Assembly: GCA_013288905.1 (NCBI GenBank)
Contig: JABDAW010000014.1
Location: 1-32,615, forward strand
From: Bacteroidota bacterium
GTDB taxonomy: Bacteria; Bacteroidota; Bacteroidia; AKYH767-A; JABDAW01
Direction: 5' to 3'
DNA length: 32,615 nt
The translations under genes and the position numbers were made by a program. Under the pieces are notes generated by a model. The model was not told the DNA's origin. It did not search any database and saw only the letters and a program-made list of their open reading frames with translations. Shown here piece after piece: positions 8,490 to 20,498 of the stretch. The first letter of the stretch is position 1. Every line of letters starts with the position of its first letter.

Positions 8490-9518
8490 ATGAAAAATCA
8501 AATAGAATCATTACAAAAAGAGATAGATGATTTCCGAATAAACGATAATCAAACTCTCGAAAAATATAGAATAGAATTTCTAAGCAAAAATGGAAAAGTT
8601 CAAAAATTATTTGATGATTTTAAAAGTGTGTCTATTGATCAAAAAAGGGAAATTGGACAAAAACTCAATCTCTTAAAAACTGTTTCTGAAAATAAATATA
8701 ATGAGTCGAAAGAAGCGATTATAAAAACCACATCAAATATAGGAATAGAAGTCCCTGACTTCTCTTTACCTGAAATTCCAAATGAAGATGGGACAATACA
8801 TCCACTATCACAAGTTCTTGAAAAAATAATAAAAATATTTTCTGGTATCGGTTACGATTTGTCTGATGGTCCTGAAATTGAGGATGATTGGCATAATTTT
8901 ACAGCCTTAAACTTCCCTCCCAACCACCCCGCACGAGAAATGCAGGATAGCTTTTTTATTAATAAAAATCCTGATATATTACTTAGAACTCACACATCAA
9001 ATGCACAGGTTAGGATTATGGAATCAGGAAAAATGCCAATAAGAATTATCTCCCCTGGAAGAGTTTACAGGAATGAAGTTATTTCAGCAAGAGCACATTG
9101 CCTATTTCATCAGGTTGAAGGTCTATATATAAATAAAAATGTTAGCTTTAAAGAACTAAAAGATACCATTTATTACTTTGTAAAAGCTATGTTTGGAGAT
9201 AATACAAAAGTTAGATTCAGACCATCATTTTTCCCATTTACTGAACCAAGTGCAGAAGTGGATATCTCATGTTTGATTTGTCATGGTAAGGGTTGTAATG
9301 TTTGTAAATATTCAGGTTGGGTTGAAATTATGGGTTGTGGCATGGTAGATACACAAGTTCTTGAAAATTGTAATATTAATCCAAATGAATTTTCAGGTTT
9401 TGCATTTGGCATGGGTTTAGAAAGGATAACAATGCTCCATTATCAAATTAAGGATTTAAGATTATTTTTTGAGAATGATGTCAGGTTTTTACGACAATTT
9501 CAAAATCAAAACATTTAG
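8490..9518 (+). CDS. pheS: phenylalanyl-tRNA synthetase alpha subunit
   Basis: The 342-residue catalytic alpha chain of PheRS, a class II synthetase. An N-terminal coiled coil (about 1-85) that contacts tRNA is followed by the class II core: HTSNAQVRIM, motif 2 GRVYRNEVISARAHCLFHQVEG, FRPSFFPFTEPSAEVDI, and motif 3 GFAFGMGLERITMLHY near the C-terminus. A cysteine-rich insert (CLICHGKGCNVC) may bind zinc; such an insert is common in many bacterial PheS proteins. The gene lies 12 bp after pheT and is presumably expressed with it. Its stop codon is one base from the stop of the converging alanine dehydrogenase gene, so any terminators must lie inside coding sequence. Confidence 0.98.
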   Translation: MKNQIESLQKEIDDFRINDNQTLEKYRIEFLSKNGKVQKLFDDFKSVSIDQKREIGQKLNLLKTVSENKYNESKEAIIKTTSNIGIEVPDFSLPEIPNEDGTIHPLSQVLEKIIKIFSGIGYDLSDGPEIEDDWHNFTALNFPPNHPAREMQDSFFINKNPDILLRTHTSNAQVRIMESGKMPIRIISPGRVYRNEVISARAHCLFHQVEGLYINKNVSFKELKDTIYYFVKAMFGDNTKVRFRPSFFPFTEPSAEVDISCLICHGKGCNVCKYSGWVEIMGCGMVDTQVLENCNINPNEFSGFAFGMGLERITMLHYQIKDLRLFFENDVRFLRQFQNQNI

Positions 9519-9519
9519 G

Positions 9520-10674
9520 TTAACTTAAATCTAATTTTTGGGATGCCAATAATAATTCAATATCCTTATATGGCATTTTGTATTGTTCACTAATATGTTT
9601 TTTTGTAATTATTCCTTTATACATATATATACCAAATCGCACTCCCTGATCAAACCATACAAATTCTGCCAAACCACCTGCTTTTCCAATATTTAATAAT
9701 ATTGGTGTTATCACATTACTAATAGCATAAGAGGCTGTATGTGCCACTCGTGAAGGTATATTTGGAACGCAATAATGAATTACTCCATATTTGATAAAAG
9801 TTGGGTCAGAATGATTTCTAATCTCTGAAGTTTCAAAACAACCACCGACATCAATATTCACATCAATAATTACAGAACCTGCTGACATTTGGCTAACCAT
9901 TTCTTCGGAAACTATACATCTTGAAATTCCATTTTTCGGAGCCATTGCCCCAATTGCAACATCAGAATTTTTCAAAGACCTTGCTAAGGTATCTGGTGAT
10001 AATATAGATGTAAATAATCTTGAACCAAGATGATTTTGTAATCTTCTTAATTTATATAGCGCACTATCAAATATTTCAACATTCGCACCAAGACCAATTG
10101 CAGTTCTTGCTGCAAATTCACCCACTGTTCCAGCACCAATAATTACTACATTAGAAGGTGGTATTCCAGTAATTCCTCCAAGCATTTCTCCCCTTCCATG
10201 CTTTACATTACTTAAATATTCAGCCGCTATTAGCATTGAGGTACTCCCTGCAATTTCACTCATAGATTGAATGATTGAATATATACCAATTTTATCTTTG
10301 ATAAAATCAAAGGCAAGAGCATTAACTTTTTTTGAAGCTAAATTCAAAAAGAATTTTTCAGTTTGTGTTCCAAATTGAAGCATGGAAATAAGGCTATGAT
10401 TAGCCTTTAAATATAAGATTTCGTTTTCTGTTGGAGGAGCTATTTTTAAAATAATATTTGCCTTGAAAATATCTTCTGTATTATAAACAATTTTTGCTCC
10501 AGCTTCACTGTATTCACCATCAGAAAAGTTCGATAACTTTCCGGCTCCAGATTCAAGAATAATTTCATGACCATTATTACATAATAAAGCAACTGCATTT
10601 GGAACTAAAGGAACTCTATTTTCTTGGAATGATGTTTCCTTTAGAATACCTATAAAAAGACTGTTTTTGTTCAT
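9520..10674 (-). CDS. ald: alanine dehydrogenase family protein
   Basis: A 384-residue member of the alanine dehydrogenase / transhydrogenase-alpha family, which interconverts L-alanine and pyruvate with NAD. Seen: substrate arginine in ENRVPLVP (R20), substrate lysine in LKIAPP (K77), a Rossmann loop IGAGTVGEFAART (180-190), and VIIDVNIDVGGCFETS followed by VIHYCVPNIPSRVAHTAS, which is diagnostic for the family. The catalytic histidine found in characterised Ald enzymes (in an FLHL motif) aligns here with glutamine (SMLQF, Q100); my impression is that related Bacteroidota proteins share this. Function as an alanine dehydrogenase is therefore likely but not certain. It converges with pheS with a single base between stop codons. 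Confidence 0.88.
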   Translation of the reverse strand: MNKNSLFIGILKETSFQENRVPLVPNAVALLCNNGHEIILESGAGKLSNFSDGEYSEAGAKIVYNTEDIFKANIILKIAPPTENEILYLKANHSLISMLQFGTQTEKFFLNLASKKVNALAFDFIKDKIGIYSIIQSMSEIAGSTSMLIAAEYLSNVKHGRGEMLGGITGIPPSNVVIIGAGTVGEFAARTAIGLGANVEIFDSALYKLRRLQNHLGSRLFTSILSPDTLARSLKNSDVAIGAMAPKNGISRCIVSEEMVSQMSAGSVIIDVNIDVGGCFETSEIRNHSDPTFIKYGVIHYCVPNIPSRVAHTASYAISNVITPILLNIGKAGGLAEFVWFDQGVRFGIYMYKGIITKKHISEQYKMPYKDIELLLASQKLDLS

Positions 10675-11006
10675 CTTCAGTTAAGGTGGTAGTTCATTTT
10701 TTTAAAATAAACTTGGTTTAAAGGATTACTAAGTAATTATTCACAATCTCCATATAATCTACTATTAAATTTTTAAAATGACTTTATACTATAATATTTA
10801 ATAAAAGTTCCTAAAGTTGATTTATTACTATTGTGTCCTTACTTTTTCCCAAAACCCCAAGTTTCCAAAACCCCCGTCATTCCTAAATTCCAAAACTATT
10901 TTCCCCATTCTCAACAGGAAACCAATGTTTATTTTCTAAATCGGTAACTATACCCGGTAATAAGAGTATAACATAATAAATTAATAATATTTAAAAAATT
11001 TATGTT
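10675..11006. other. intergenic gap between two divergent genes
   Basis: This 332-bp AT-rich gap must hold promoters for ald (minus) and the 327-residue ORF (plus), but I find no clean TAnnTTTG on either strand. A 13-bp palindrome (ATTACTAAGTAAT, 10725-10737) lies about 50 bp before ald. A C-rich imperfect direct repeat (TTCCCAAAACCCC / TTTCCAAAACCCCC) lies at about 10847-10877. Confidence 0.4.
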
Positions 11007-11990
11007 ATGAAAAAGAGTAAAGTAGAAAAGCTGGAGCTGACTAGCCCAAGAGTAAAATCAGCGTTCGGAGCCTCCTTCGGAATCTTCGGACAAATTATGA
11101 CACTGGGTGTCGCGAATTACGTAACCAACCTTGCAGCCTTCACACTGAAGAACGCAATTTGGGTCCTGGCATGGGCAACACAAATGATGACTGATCTTGC
11201 AGCCGCCAATTTGATGCCGGACAAATCTTCAAGAGCAGGTGCTATTGCAGTAATCAAAACTACATTACGCACAAACACGAAAGCGTGTATTGTCGGCGCA
11301 AATGATTTGTATTCCCTTATCGAACAATCATTTCCCAAAAATCTTTGGGCAGCACAAAAAGAAGCCGCCGGCAGCGCACACTACGGAAAAGCTACCAAGA
11401 AAACCAGCGAATGTTCCACGATGATGAGTATGGGAGTAACCTACATCACCAGCAACCACGCAGCATTAATGACAGGTGGAATGTTAGCAGGTTTTCAGTT
11501 AAGCTTCACAGGTTTAGGCACAGCGTTCGACAATTCAAACACAGCCTATCAAAATGCAATCGAAGCAGCAGCCTTACTTACAGATGCAAAAGTAGCAGCC
11601 TACAATTCAATCTATGCAAGATACCAAGTAATGGCAAAAGTAGGTAAGAACATTTTCAGAAACAACAAAGCCGTTATTGAAGGAATCGTCTATGCACAAA
11701 TCAAGAAGAAACTGAATCCTCCACATCAGGTTGTGCAACCCGTGAACATCCCGATTAATGGTTCCAAAACGATTCACAATGCAGTTCCATTAAGCACCAT
11801 TACAGTAACAGGATTGTATGCAGTCCTAATCTGTAGCGGAAGTTCAGCTTGCAACATAGAAACCGCAACAGTAGTGAACCCCGGACACTCCATTCCAAAC
11901 ACCTTTGGTACAGAAGTAACTTTCACGAACGTAGATCTTCTACACCCAACGAAAGTAACTATCATAAGGTTAGTGAACAAGAACAAATAA
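11007..11990 (+). CDS. hypothetical protein, helical N-terminus and beta C-terminus
   Basis: A 327-residue protein I do not recognise. There is no signal peptide; it begins with a charged MKKSKVEKLEL and then runs through mostly helical, Ala-rich sequence to about residue 230, including TAYQNAIEAAALLTDAKVAA. The last 80 residues (about 245-327, VQPVNIPINGSKTIHNAV...ITVTGLYAVLICSG) look like alternating beta-strands, perhaps an Ig-like sandwich. Codon use is clearly more GC-rich than the neighbouring pheS and ald. The general plan, a helical Ala-rich first part followed by a beta domain, resembles the 213-residue ORF at 22607. A terminator follows 25 bp after the stop, so it is probably a single-gene unit. 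Function unknown. Confidence 0.8.
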   Translation: MKKSKVEKLELTSPRVKSAFGASFGIFGQIMTLGVANYVTNLAAFTLKNAIWVLAWATQMMTDLAAANLMPDKSSRAGAIAVIKTTLRTNTKACIVGANDLYSLIEQSFPKNLWAAQKEAAGSAHYGKATKKTSECSTMMSMGVTYITSNHAALMTGGMLAGFQLSFTGLGTAFDNSNTAYQNAIEAAALLTDAKVAAYNSIYARYQVMAKVGKNIFRNNKAVIEGIVYAQIKKKLNPPHQVVQPVNIPINGSKTIHNAVPLSTITVTGLYAVLICSGSSACNIETATVVNPGHSIPNTFGTEVTFTNVDLLHPTKVTIIRLVNKNK

Positions 11991-12015
11991 AAGGTGCTGC
12001 TAAAATTTCGATAAG

Positions 12016-12047
12016 TCCCCGCTACCAATACAGTGGGGATTTTTTTT
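12016..12047 (+). terminator. rho-independent terminator
   Basis: Stem TCCCCGCT / AGTGGGGA (8 bp, one G-U pair) with an 8-base loop, followed by eight T residues. It terminates the 327-residue ORF. Confidence 0.88.
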
Positions 12048-12059
12048 GCCCTCTCCTTT

Positions 12060-12184
12060 TTTTCTCCGTGTATCTCTGTACCACCTCTGTGCACCTCTGT
12101 GTAATTTTTTTCCTTTTTAATCAATGAATCTGTGGCTAAAAAAATCATATTTTGTCCCTGTTTTCAGCGTCATCTGCGTTCTTA
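12060..12184. repeat. cluster of short repeat motifs of a widespread type
   Basis: Four near-tandem copies of a 10-11 bp motif of the type CCTCTGTGTA lie at about 12064-12103 (CTCCGTGTAT, CTCTGTACCA, CCTCTGTGCA, CCTCTGTGTAA). AATCTGTGGCTAAA follows at about 12126, then CAGCGTCATCTGCGTTC at about 12165-12181. From memory, motifs like these recur in intergenic DNA of many environmental bacteria and give spurious ORFs such as the one at 11774-12148 here. The last motif resembles the arm of the inverted repeat at 23348-23408. It lies between the plus-strand and minus-strand terminators. Confidence 0.55.
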
Positions 12185-12200
12185 TTGTCCCATTCCCCAA

Positions 12201-12234
12201 AAAACAAAAGCCCCCCGATTTCTCGGAGGGCTTT
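12201..12234 (-). terminator. terminator of the rRNA operon
   Basis: On the minus strand, AAAGCCCTCCGA pairs with TCGGGGGGCTTT (12 bp, one mismatch) around a 4-base loop and is followed by TGTTTTTTG. It sits 6 bp after the 5S gene. Confidence 0.88.
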
Positions 12235-12240
12235 AAAAAT

Positions 12241-12351
12241 TATGGCAACGACATACTCTTCCAGCTTTCACACTAGTACCATCTGCGCTGACGGGCTTAA
12301 CTTCTCTGTTCGGGATGGGAAGAGGTGGACACCGCCGCTATAATCACCATA
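12241..12351 (-). rRNA. 5S ribosomal RNA
   Basis: The minus strand contains CCGAACAGAGAAGTTAAGCC and GATGGTACTAGTGTG, the conserved 5S core. Ends were set by pairing TATGGTG with the complementary CGTTGCCATA, giving about 111 bases. Last gene of the operon. Confidence 0.93.
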
Positions 12352-12443
12352 AATATCTTTAATATGATTTATTAGATTTAAAATGATTTTAGAATGAATC
12401 CTACAATCATTTTAATCATACTAATCATAGTACGACATTTAGA

Positions 12444-12458
12444 GAAAGAAAATACAAA
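12444..12458. other. 23S precursor processing stem, 3' arm
   Basis: GAAAGAAAATACAAA here is the exact reverse complement of 15395-15409 on the other side of 23S. Pairing continues with bulges toward the gene (AGAATTCATAGAA with its counterpart near 15373-15386). This is the expected RNase III-type stem. Confidence 0.75.
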
Positions 12459-12485
12459 AGAAACAGAATTCATAGAACGATATAA

Positions 12486-15367
<2,882 letters not shown>

Positions 15368-15394
15368 TATCAAATATTCTTATGAATTTTGATC

Positions 15395-15409
15395 TTTGTA
15401 TTTTCTTTC
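15395..15409. other. 23S precursor processing stem, 5' arm
   Basis: TTTGTATTTTCTTTC is the 15-bp exact partner of 12444-12458, bringing the two ends of pre-23S together. It lies just inside the boxA-like element. Confidence 0.75.
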
Positions 15410-15424
15410 AATATGTCAAAGAAC
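15409..15424 (-). promoter_or_regulatory. boxA-like antitermination element before 23S
   Basis: On the minus strand GTTCTTTGACATATTG. It differs at only two positions from the element before 16S (17426-17441). Position and GTTCTTTGA core fit an rRNA boxA, which binds the NusB-S10 antitermination complex in other bacteria. Confidence 0.6.
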
Positions 15425-15457
15425 CTTAGTTTAACTGTACATTTACAGCAAACTTTG

Positions 15458-15531
15458 TGGAGAATAACGGATTCGAACCGTTGACCCTCTGCGTGCAAGG
15501 CAGATGCTCTAGCCAGCTGAGCTAATTCCCC
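15458..15531 (-). tRNA. tRNA-Ala (anticodon TGC)
   Basis: A 74-base cloverleaf on the minus strand: acceptor GGGGAAT/ATTCTCC with one G-U pair, D-stem GCTC/GAGC, anticodon stem TCTGC/GCAGA with loop CTTGCAC, T-stem AACGG/CCGTT, discriminator A. Standard rRNA spacer tRNA. Confidence 0.96.
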
Positions 15532-15546
15532 CTTAACGAATTTTAG

Positions 15547-15621
15547 TAGTCCCGAGCAGACTTGAACTGCTGACCCCTACATTATCAGTGTAGTGCTCTA
15601 ACCAAACTGAGCTACGGGACT
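15547..15621 (-). tRNA. tRNA-Ile (anticodon GAT)
   Basis: A 75-base cloverleaf on the minus strand: acceptor AGTCCCG/CGGGACT, anticodon stem CTACA/TGTAG with loop CTGATAA, T-stem AGCAG/CTGCT, discriminator A. It lies 15 bp before tRNA-Ala in the 16S-23S spacer. Confidence 0.96.
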
Positions 15622-15622
15622 G

Positions 15623-15650
15623 TTAGATTTACGATTTTAGATTTACGATT
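15623..15650. repeat. two tandem 14-bp repeats beside tRNA-Ile
   Basis: TTAGATTTACGATT occurs twice head to tail, one base upstream of the tRNA-Ile gene in the 16S-tRNA spacer. The rest of the 212-bp spacer holds the 16S processing stem arm and nothing else recognised. Confidence 0.75.
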
Positions 15651-15761
15651 TACAAATTTGATTAAATCAAACAGTACTTCGAACATCGTAAGTCTTATTT
15701 TCCTTCCCTCAGATGGCAGAACCACCATTAAGCTCGTTATGGGTAATATTTCAAATTAGTA

Positions 15762-15786
15762 TTTGAAGATTGGAGGAAGCAACAAG
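15762..15786. other. 16S precursor processing stem, 3' arm
   Basis: AGGAAGCAACAAG (15774-15786) is the exact reverse complement of 17411-17423 upstream of 16S, and TTTGAAG-ATTG extends the pairing outward with one bulge. Together about 25 nt close the pre-16S loop. Confidence 0.8.
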
Positions 15787-15832
15787 AAATAATGTTGTGA
15801 AAACAACGATTACTACAACAAAATCACTCTAG

Positions 15833-17354
<1,522 letters not shown>

Positions 17355-17410
17355 AATTATTTTAAATTGTCTCAGATTTTGTTTCTCAAATTCGAATTAA
17401 CGAAATTTGG

Positions 17411-17437
17411 CTTGTTGCTTCCTATCAATACTTCAAA
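17411..17437. other. 16S precursor processing stem, 5' arm
   Basis: CTTGTTGCTTCCT followed by ATCAATACTTCAAA pairs with 15762-15786 across the 16S gene. Its outer part overlaps the boxA-like element. Confidence 0.8.
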
Positions 17438-17441
17438 GAAC
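17426..17441 (-). promoter_or_regulatory. boxA-like antitermination element in the 16S leader
   Basis: Minus-strand GTTCTTTGAAGTATTG, near-identical to the copy before 23S. It lies about 50 bp downstream of the proximal promoter. Confidence 0.65.
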
Positions 17442-17490
17442 TTTATGTTTTGATTGACCTCGTTAGATCAACTTTTTCTTTTTGGGGCGG

Positions 17491-17521
17491 CAAAGTTATA
17501 AAAACTTTCGGACATCCCAAA
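17491..17521 (-). promoter_or_regulatory. rRNA operon promoter, proximal (P2)
   Basis: On the minus strand TTTG, a 19-bp spacer, then TAACTTTG: a full match to the Bacteroidetes consensus. It is followed directly by CCGCCCC, a C-rich stretch at the likely start point. Confidence 0.85.
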
Positions 17522-17629
17522 CATTTTTAATTTTATTTTTTAAAGATTAGATTTTTCGCTCTTTTTTGAAGACTTAAAAACCTCTCTTTTTTGCTCCTTC
17601 TCAGGAAGACCCTTTTCGTTTTGGGGGCG

Positions 17630-17661
17630 CAAAAATATAAAAATAGATTTACCTGACCAAA
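17630..17661 (-). promoter_or_regulatory. rRNA operon promoter, distal (P1)
   Basis: On the minus strand TTTG, a 20-bp spacer, then TATTTTTG, followed by CGCCCCC. It lies about 140 bp upstream of P2, with the same layout. The ORF-track entry 17540-17725 overlaps this and is not a gene. Confidence 0.82.
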
Positions 17662-18170
17662 CTTTTTTGATATTTATTTTCATATTTCCTTTAACGTACT
17701 GATTATGACTATTATAAACTTTCATTAATTTTTTGTTGTGTTATGATATTTTTAAATTTTTAACCTCGGATGCATAAAAAATGAGAGAAACTAAATGATC
17801 AAAGGATGTATAAAAAATCTTATAGAAGAATGGTGTCTTTTTTTCTCCATTACAAAAATAACTCCTAATCCATTAGAAATAGGTACTGAAATGGATTATC
17901 TGAAATTAGAATACATATTCCCTTTAATCTGATAGCTCATCATCAAGTCCATCCTTTACCTAACACCTCATTCCTGATGCTTCGCTATTAGAGCATTGTT
18001 ATTTTCTATAGCAATTTTAGAAATCACCATAGCCATTCTATATTTCAGAACCCATACCCAAATAAGAATATTCAATTAATAATATATCTGATTTGAAGTT
18101 GATAGAAGCAGCCTTAAGCAAAGAATATCTTTTCATGTTGGAGGTTTCAAATCTAAAGATATTGCAATCC
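17662..18170. other. AT-rich intergenic region
   Basis: About 500 bp between the rRNA promoters and the end of the Kelch protein gene, whose transcription runs toward it. I see a short direct repeat (GGATGCATAAAAAAT at about 17768 and GGATGTATAAAAAAT at about 17805) and no gene, terminator or other site I can support. Confidence 0.4.
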
Positions 18171-20477
18171 TCAATTATTATTAATCACCATCTTTCCTTT
18201 ATCAATAACCCCTTTATCAGTTCTTATCTTCCAGAAATAAATTCCATTGTTCAAATCCAGATTAAGTGTCTCTTTTCCTTCAATGTTGCTAATAGTATAG
18301 GAATAAAGTATTCTTCCAAGCATATCGGTAATAATAAAATCAGCATTTGTATTTTGTGGGATATTATAGATTAAAGTAGAGGTGCCATTGTTTGGATTTG
18401 GATAAAGGGATATTCCATTATTGACATTTAATTCTTCGATTCCATTAAATAGAACACATACTGTATCCGATACATTGGTGCATCCGTTTGAATCTGTTAC
18501 CATAACGGAATAGCAACCTGTTGATGGAGCTAAAAAATAATAATCAGTAGCTCCGGTCATTGGAGAATTATTCAATAACCATTGATTTCCGAAGGCGGTA
18601 CTTGATACAAGCAAATTACCATTAAAAGTTATGATAGGAACGGGAGGAAGGGAATGTACCAAGACAGTTGTATTAGTAGAAGTGCCTACGCAGTTGTTTA
18701 TATCTGTAAGAATTACTGAATAATTCCCTGAAGTATCTGCTGTGATGGTTTGTGTGGTATCTCCATTGTTCCAAAGATAGTGAACTCCAACATCAGATGA
18801 AAGATGAACACTGTCTCCCTGGCAAAATACCAAACTTCCATCTGCAGTTATAACTGGGACAGGAAGCGGATGAACAATAAGCACCGTGACTATGGTACTG
18901 TCGCAATTATGTGAGGAAATCAGATGACTTGTATCCAAAGTATCGTTCATGGAAGTGACCCCATCAGGGAAAGTAAAAGTATCTCCCTGGCAGATAGATG
19001 CCGAAACATATTGCTGGTAGGTTGGAAATACAATCAGGGTCGTGATGATGTTGCTATCACAGTAATGGATGGTCGAAAAATGGCTGGTATGAATACTATC
19101 CACCATTGAAGTTCCGCCATCGGGAAATGTAAAAGTATCACCATGGCAAATAGAAGCTGAATAATTGAAATTATAAGCAGGATGAACAATAAGGGCTGTA
19201 ATATAATTGCTGTCGCACATATTTATTGTACTGAAATGACTTGTCTGAATAGTATCTGTAGCTGCTGTAATTATTGATCCATCGGGAAAAGTATAACTAT
19301 TCCCCTGACATATAGTATCGGTAATAGGATAATAATAAGTTGGATTAACGGTAACTGACATGCTTGCAGTAGAAGTTGCCAGGCATCCATTGAAGTTGAT
19401 ACTAACAGAATAAGTCCCGGAAGTGAGAACCTTGATGCTGCGGCTGGTTCCGCCATTACTCCAGGAATAGTAGGTGGCAGTATCGCAGGTAAGAATTACA
19501 GAGTCGCCTTGACAGAAAGTCGTGGGACCACCTGCCGCGATTACAGGATTTAATAAAGCATTGCAGGGTGTATATTCCCAGAGATCTTTTCGACCATAAC
19601 CATCATACCCCATGGCAATATATCCTTTATCGCCAATCGAAAAACCAACATCTTGCTCTCTGACCTCTGTCCCGACATTGGCCTTTTGTGTCCAGACATT
19701 TGTTGCTTGATCCCATTCATAAAAATCATTAATATCATTATAATTCTGAAGAAGACCAGTACCTATATATCCTTTATTCCCAATAGAAAAGCCCGTTGCA
19801 AGATTTCTTATGCCAGGAGGGAAATTAGCTTTTTGAGTCCATGAGTTGGCTGTCTGATCCCATTCCCAGAAATCGCCCCACCAATTTCCATTGGATCCTG
19901 TTCCAACATAGCCCTTGGTACCTATTGCAAAACCTACCGCGCAATATCTTTGTGAACCGCCAAAGTTTGCCAGTTGAGTCCAGATATTGGTTGCCTGATC
20001 CCATTCCCAAAAGTCGTTGTAATAAAGACCTGTCGAGATGCTGTATCCTGTCCCTGCATAGCCCTTGGTGCCCATCGAAAAGGCAATACCATTCTGATCG
20101 CCACCACCGGGATAATTCGCTTTTTGTGTCCAGGTATTGGTTGCCTGATCCCATTCCCAAAGATGTTTGTCAAAACCTGTGGCGAGATAGCCTTTTGTTC
20201 CAATGGAAAATCCTACTGCATTCATTCGGGCAGCATCGGGCAGGCTGGCAATTTGAGTCCAGGTATCTGTGGCTTGATCCCATTCCCAAAAATCACTGTG
20301 AAATGCAAGATTTTCATCTCTGCCTGTGCCGATATAAGCTTTGGTGCCGATAGTGAAGCACATTGCTTCATACCTGAATCCACCAGCCATATCAGCTTTC
20401 TGGACCCATGAATTCTGTGCGTTTATAATCTGTGCGAAAGAAAGAATCAGTACTATCGTTTGTAAGTTTTTTATCAT
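18171..20477 (-). CDS. secreted Kelch-propeller protein with T9SS sorting domain
   Basis: A 768-residue exported protein. The signal peptide MIKNLQTIVLILSFAQIINA is probably cut before QNSW. Residues about 22-300 hold six Kelch-like repeats of 45-50 residues (FWEWDQATNTWTQKA...FSIGTKGYIGTG), a beta-propeller. Next is an Ig-like domain (FCQGDSVILTCDTATYYSW), then three copies of a roughly 50-residue repeat (SICHGDTFTFPDG...TSHFSTIHYCDSNIITTLIV), two more Ig-like modules, and a C-terminal type A sorting domain (about 690-768, LYPNPNNGTSTLIYN...GIYFWKIRTDKG) that directs export by the type IX system and surface anchoring or release. It begins 21 bp after the beta-helix gene, so the two form an operon. 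Ligand unknown; adhesion or glycan binding is a guess. Confidence 0.92.
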   Translation of the reverse strand: MIKNLQTIVLILSFAQIINAQNSWVQKADMAGGFRYEAMCFTIGTKAYIGTGRDENLAFHSDFWEWDQATDTWTQIASLPDAARMNAVGFSIGTKGYLATGFDKHLWEWDQATNTWTQKANYPGGGDQNGIAFSMGTKGYAGTGYSISTGLYYNDFWEWDQATNIWTQLANFGGSQRYCAVGFAIGTKGYVGTGSNGNWWGDFWEWDQTANSWTQKANFPPGIRNLATGFSIGNKGYIGTGLLQNYNDINDFYEWDQATNVWTQKANVGTEVREQDVGFSIGDKGYIAMGYDGYGRKDLWEYTPCNALLNPVIAAGGPTTFCQGDSVILTCDTATYYSWSNGGTSRSIKVLTSGTYSVSINFNGCLATSTASMSVTVNPTYYYPITDTICQGNSYTFPDGSIITAATDTIQTSHFSTINMCDSNYITALIVHPAYNFNYSASICHGDTFTFPDGGTSMVDSIHTSHFSTIHYCDSNIITTLIVFPTYQQYVSASICQGDTFTFPDGVTSMNDTLDTSHLISSHNCDSTIVTVLIVHPLPVPVITADGSLVFCQGDSVHLSSDVGVHYLWNNGDTTQTITADTSGNYSVILTDINNCVGTSTNTTVLVHSLPPVPIITFNGNLLVSSTAFGNQWLLNNSPMTGATDYYFLAPSTGCYSVMVTDSNGCTNVSDTVCVLFNGIEELNVNNGISLYPNPNNGTSTLIYNIPQNTNADFIITDMLGRILYSYTISNIEGKETLNLDLNNGIYFWKIRTDKGVIDKGKMVINNN

Positions 20478-20498
20478 TGAATATTTTATTTTGATTTA

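Noticed and set aside
11774-12148. 124-residue minus-strand ORF
   Set aside because: It overlaps the 327-residue gene and a terminator, and its N-terminal part (TEVHRGGTEIHGEK) is the translation of the short repeat cluster.
19825-20411. Overlapping ORFs of 89-170 codons within the Kelch gene
   Set aside because: Repeat-driven shadows of the Kelch repeats in other frames.
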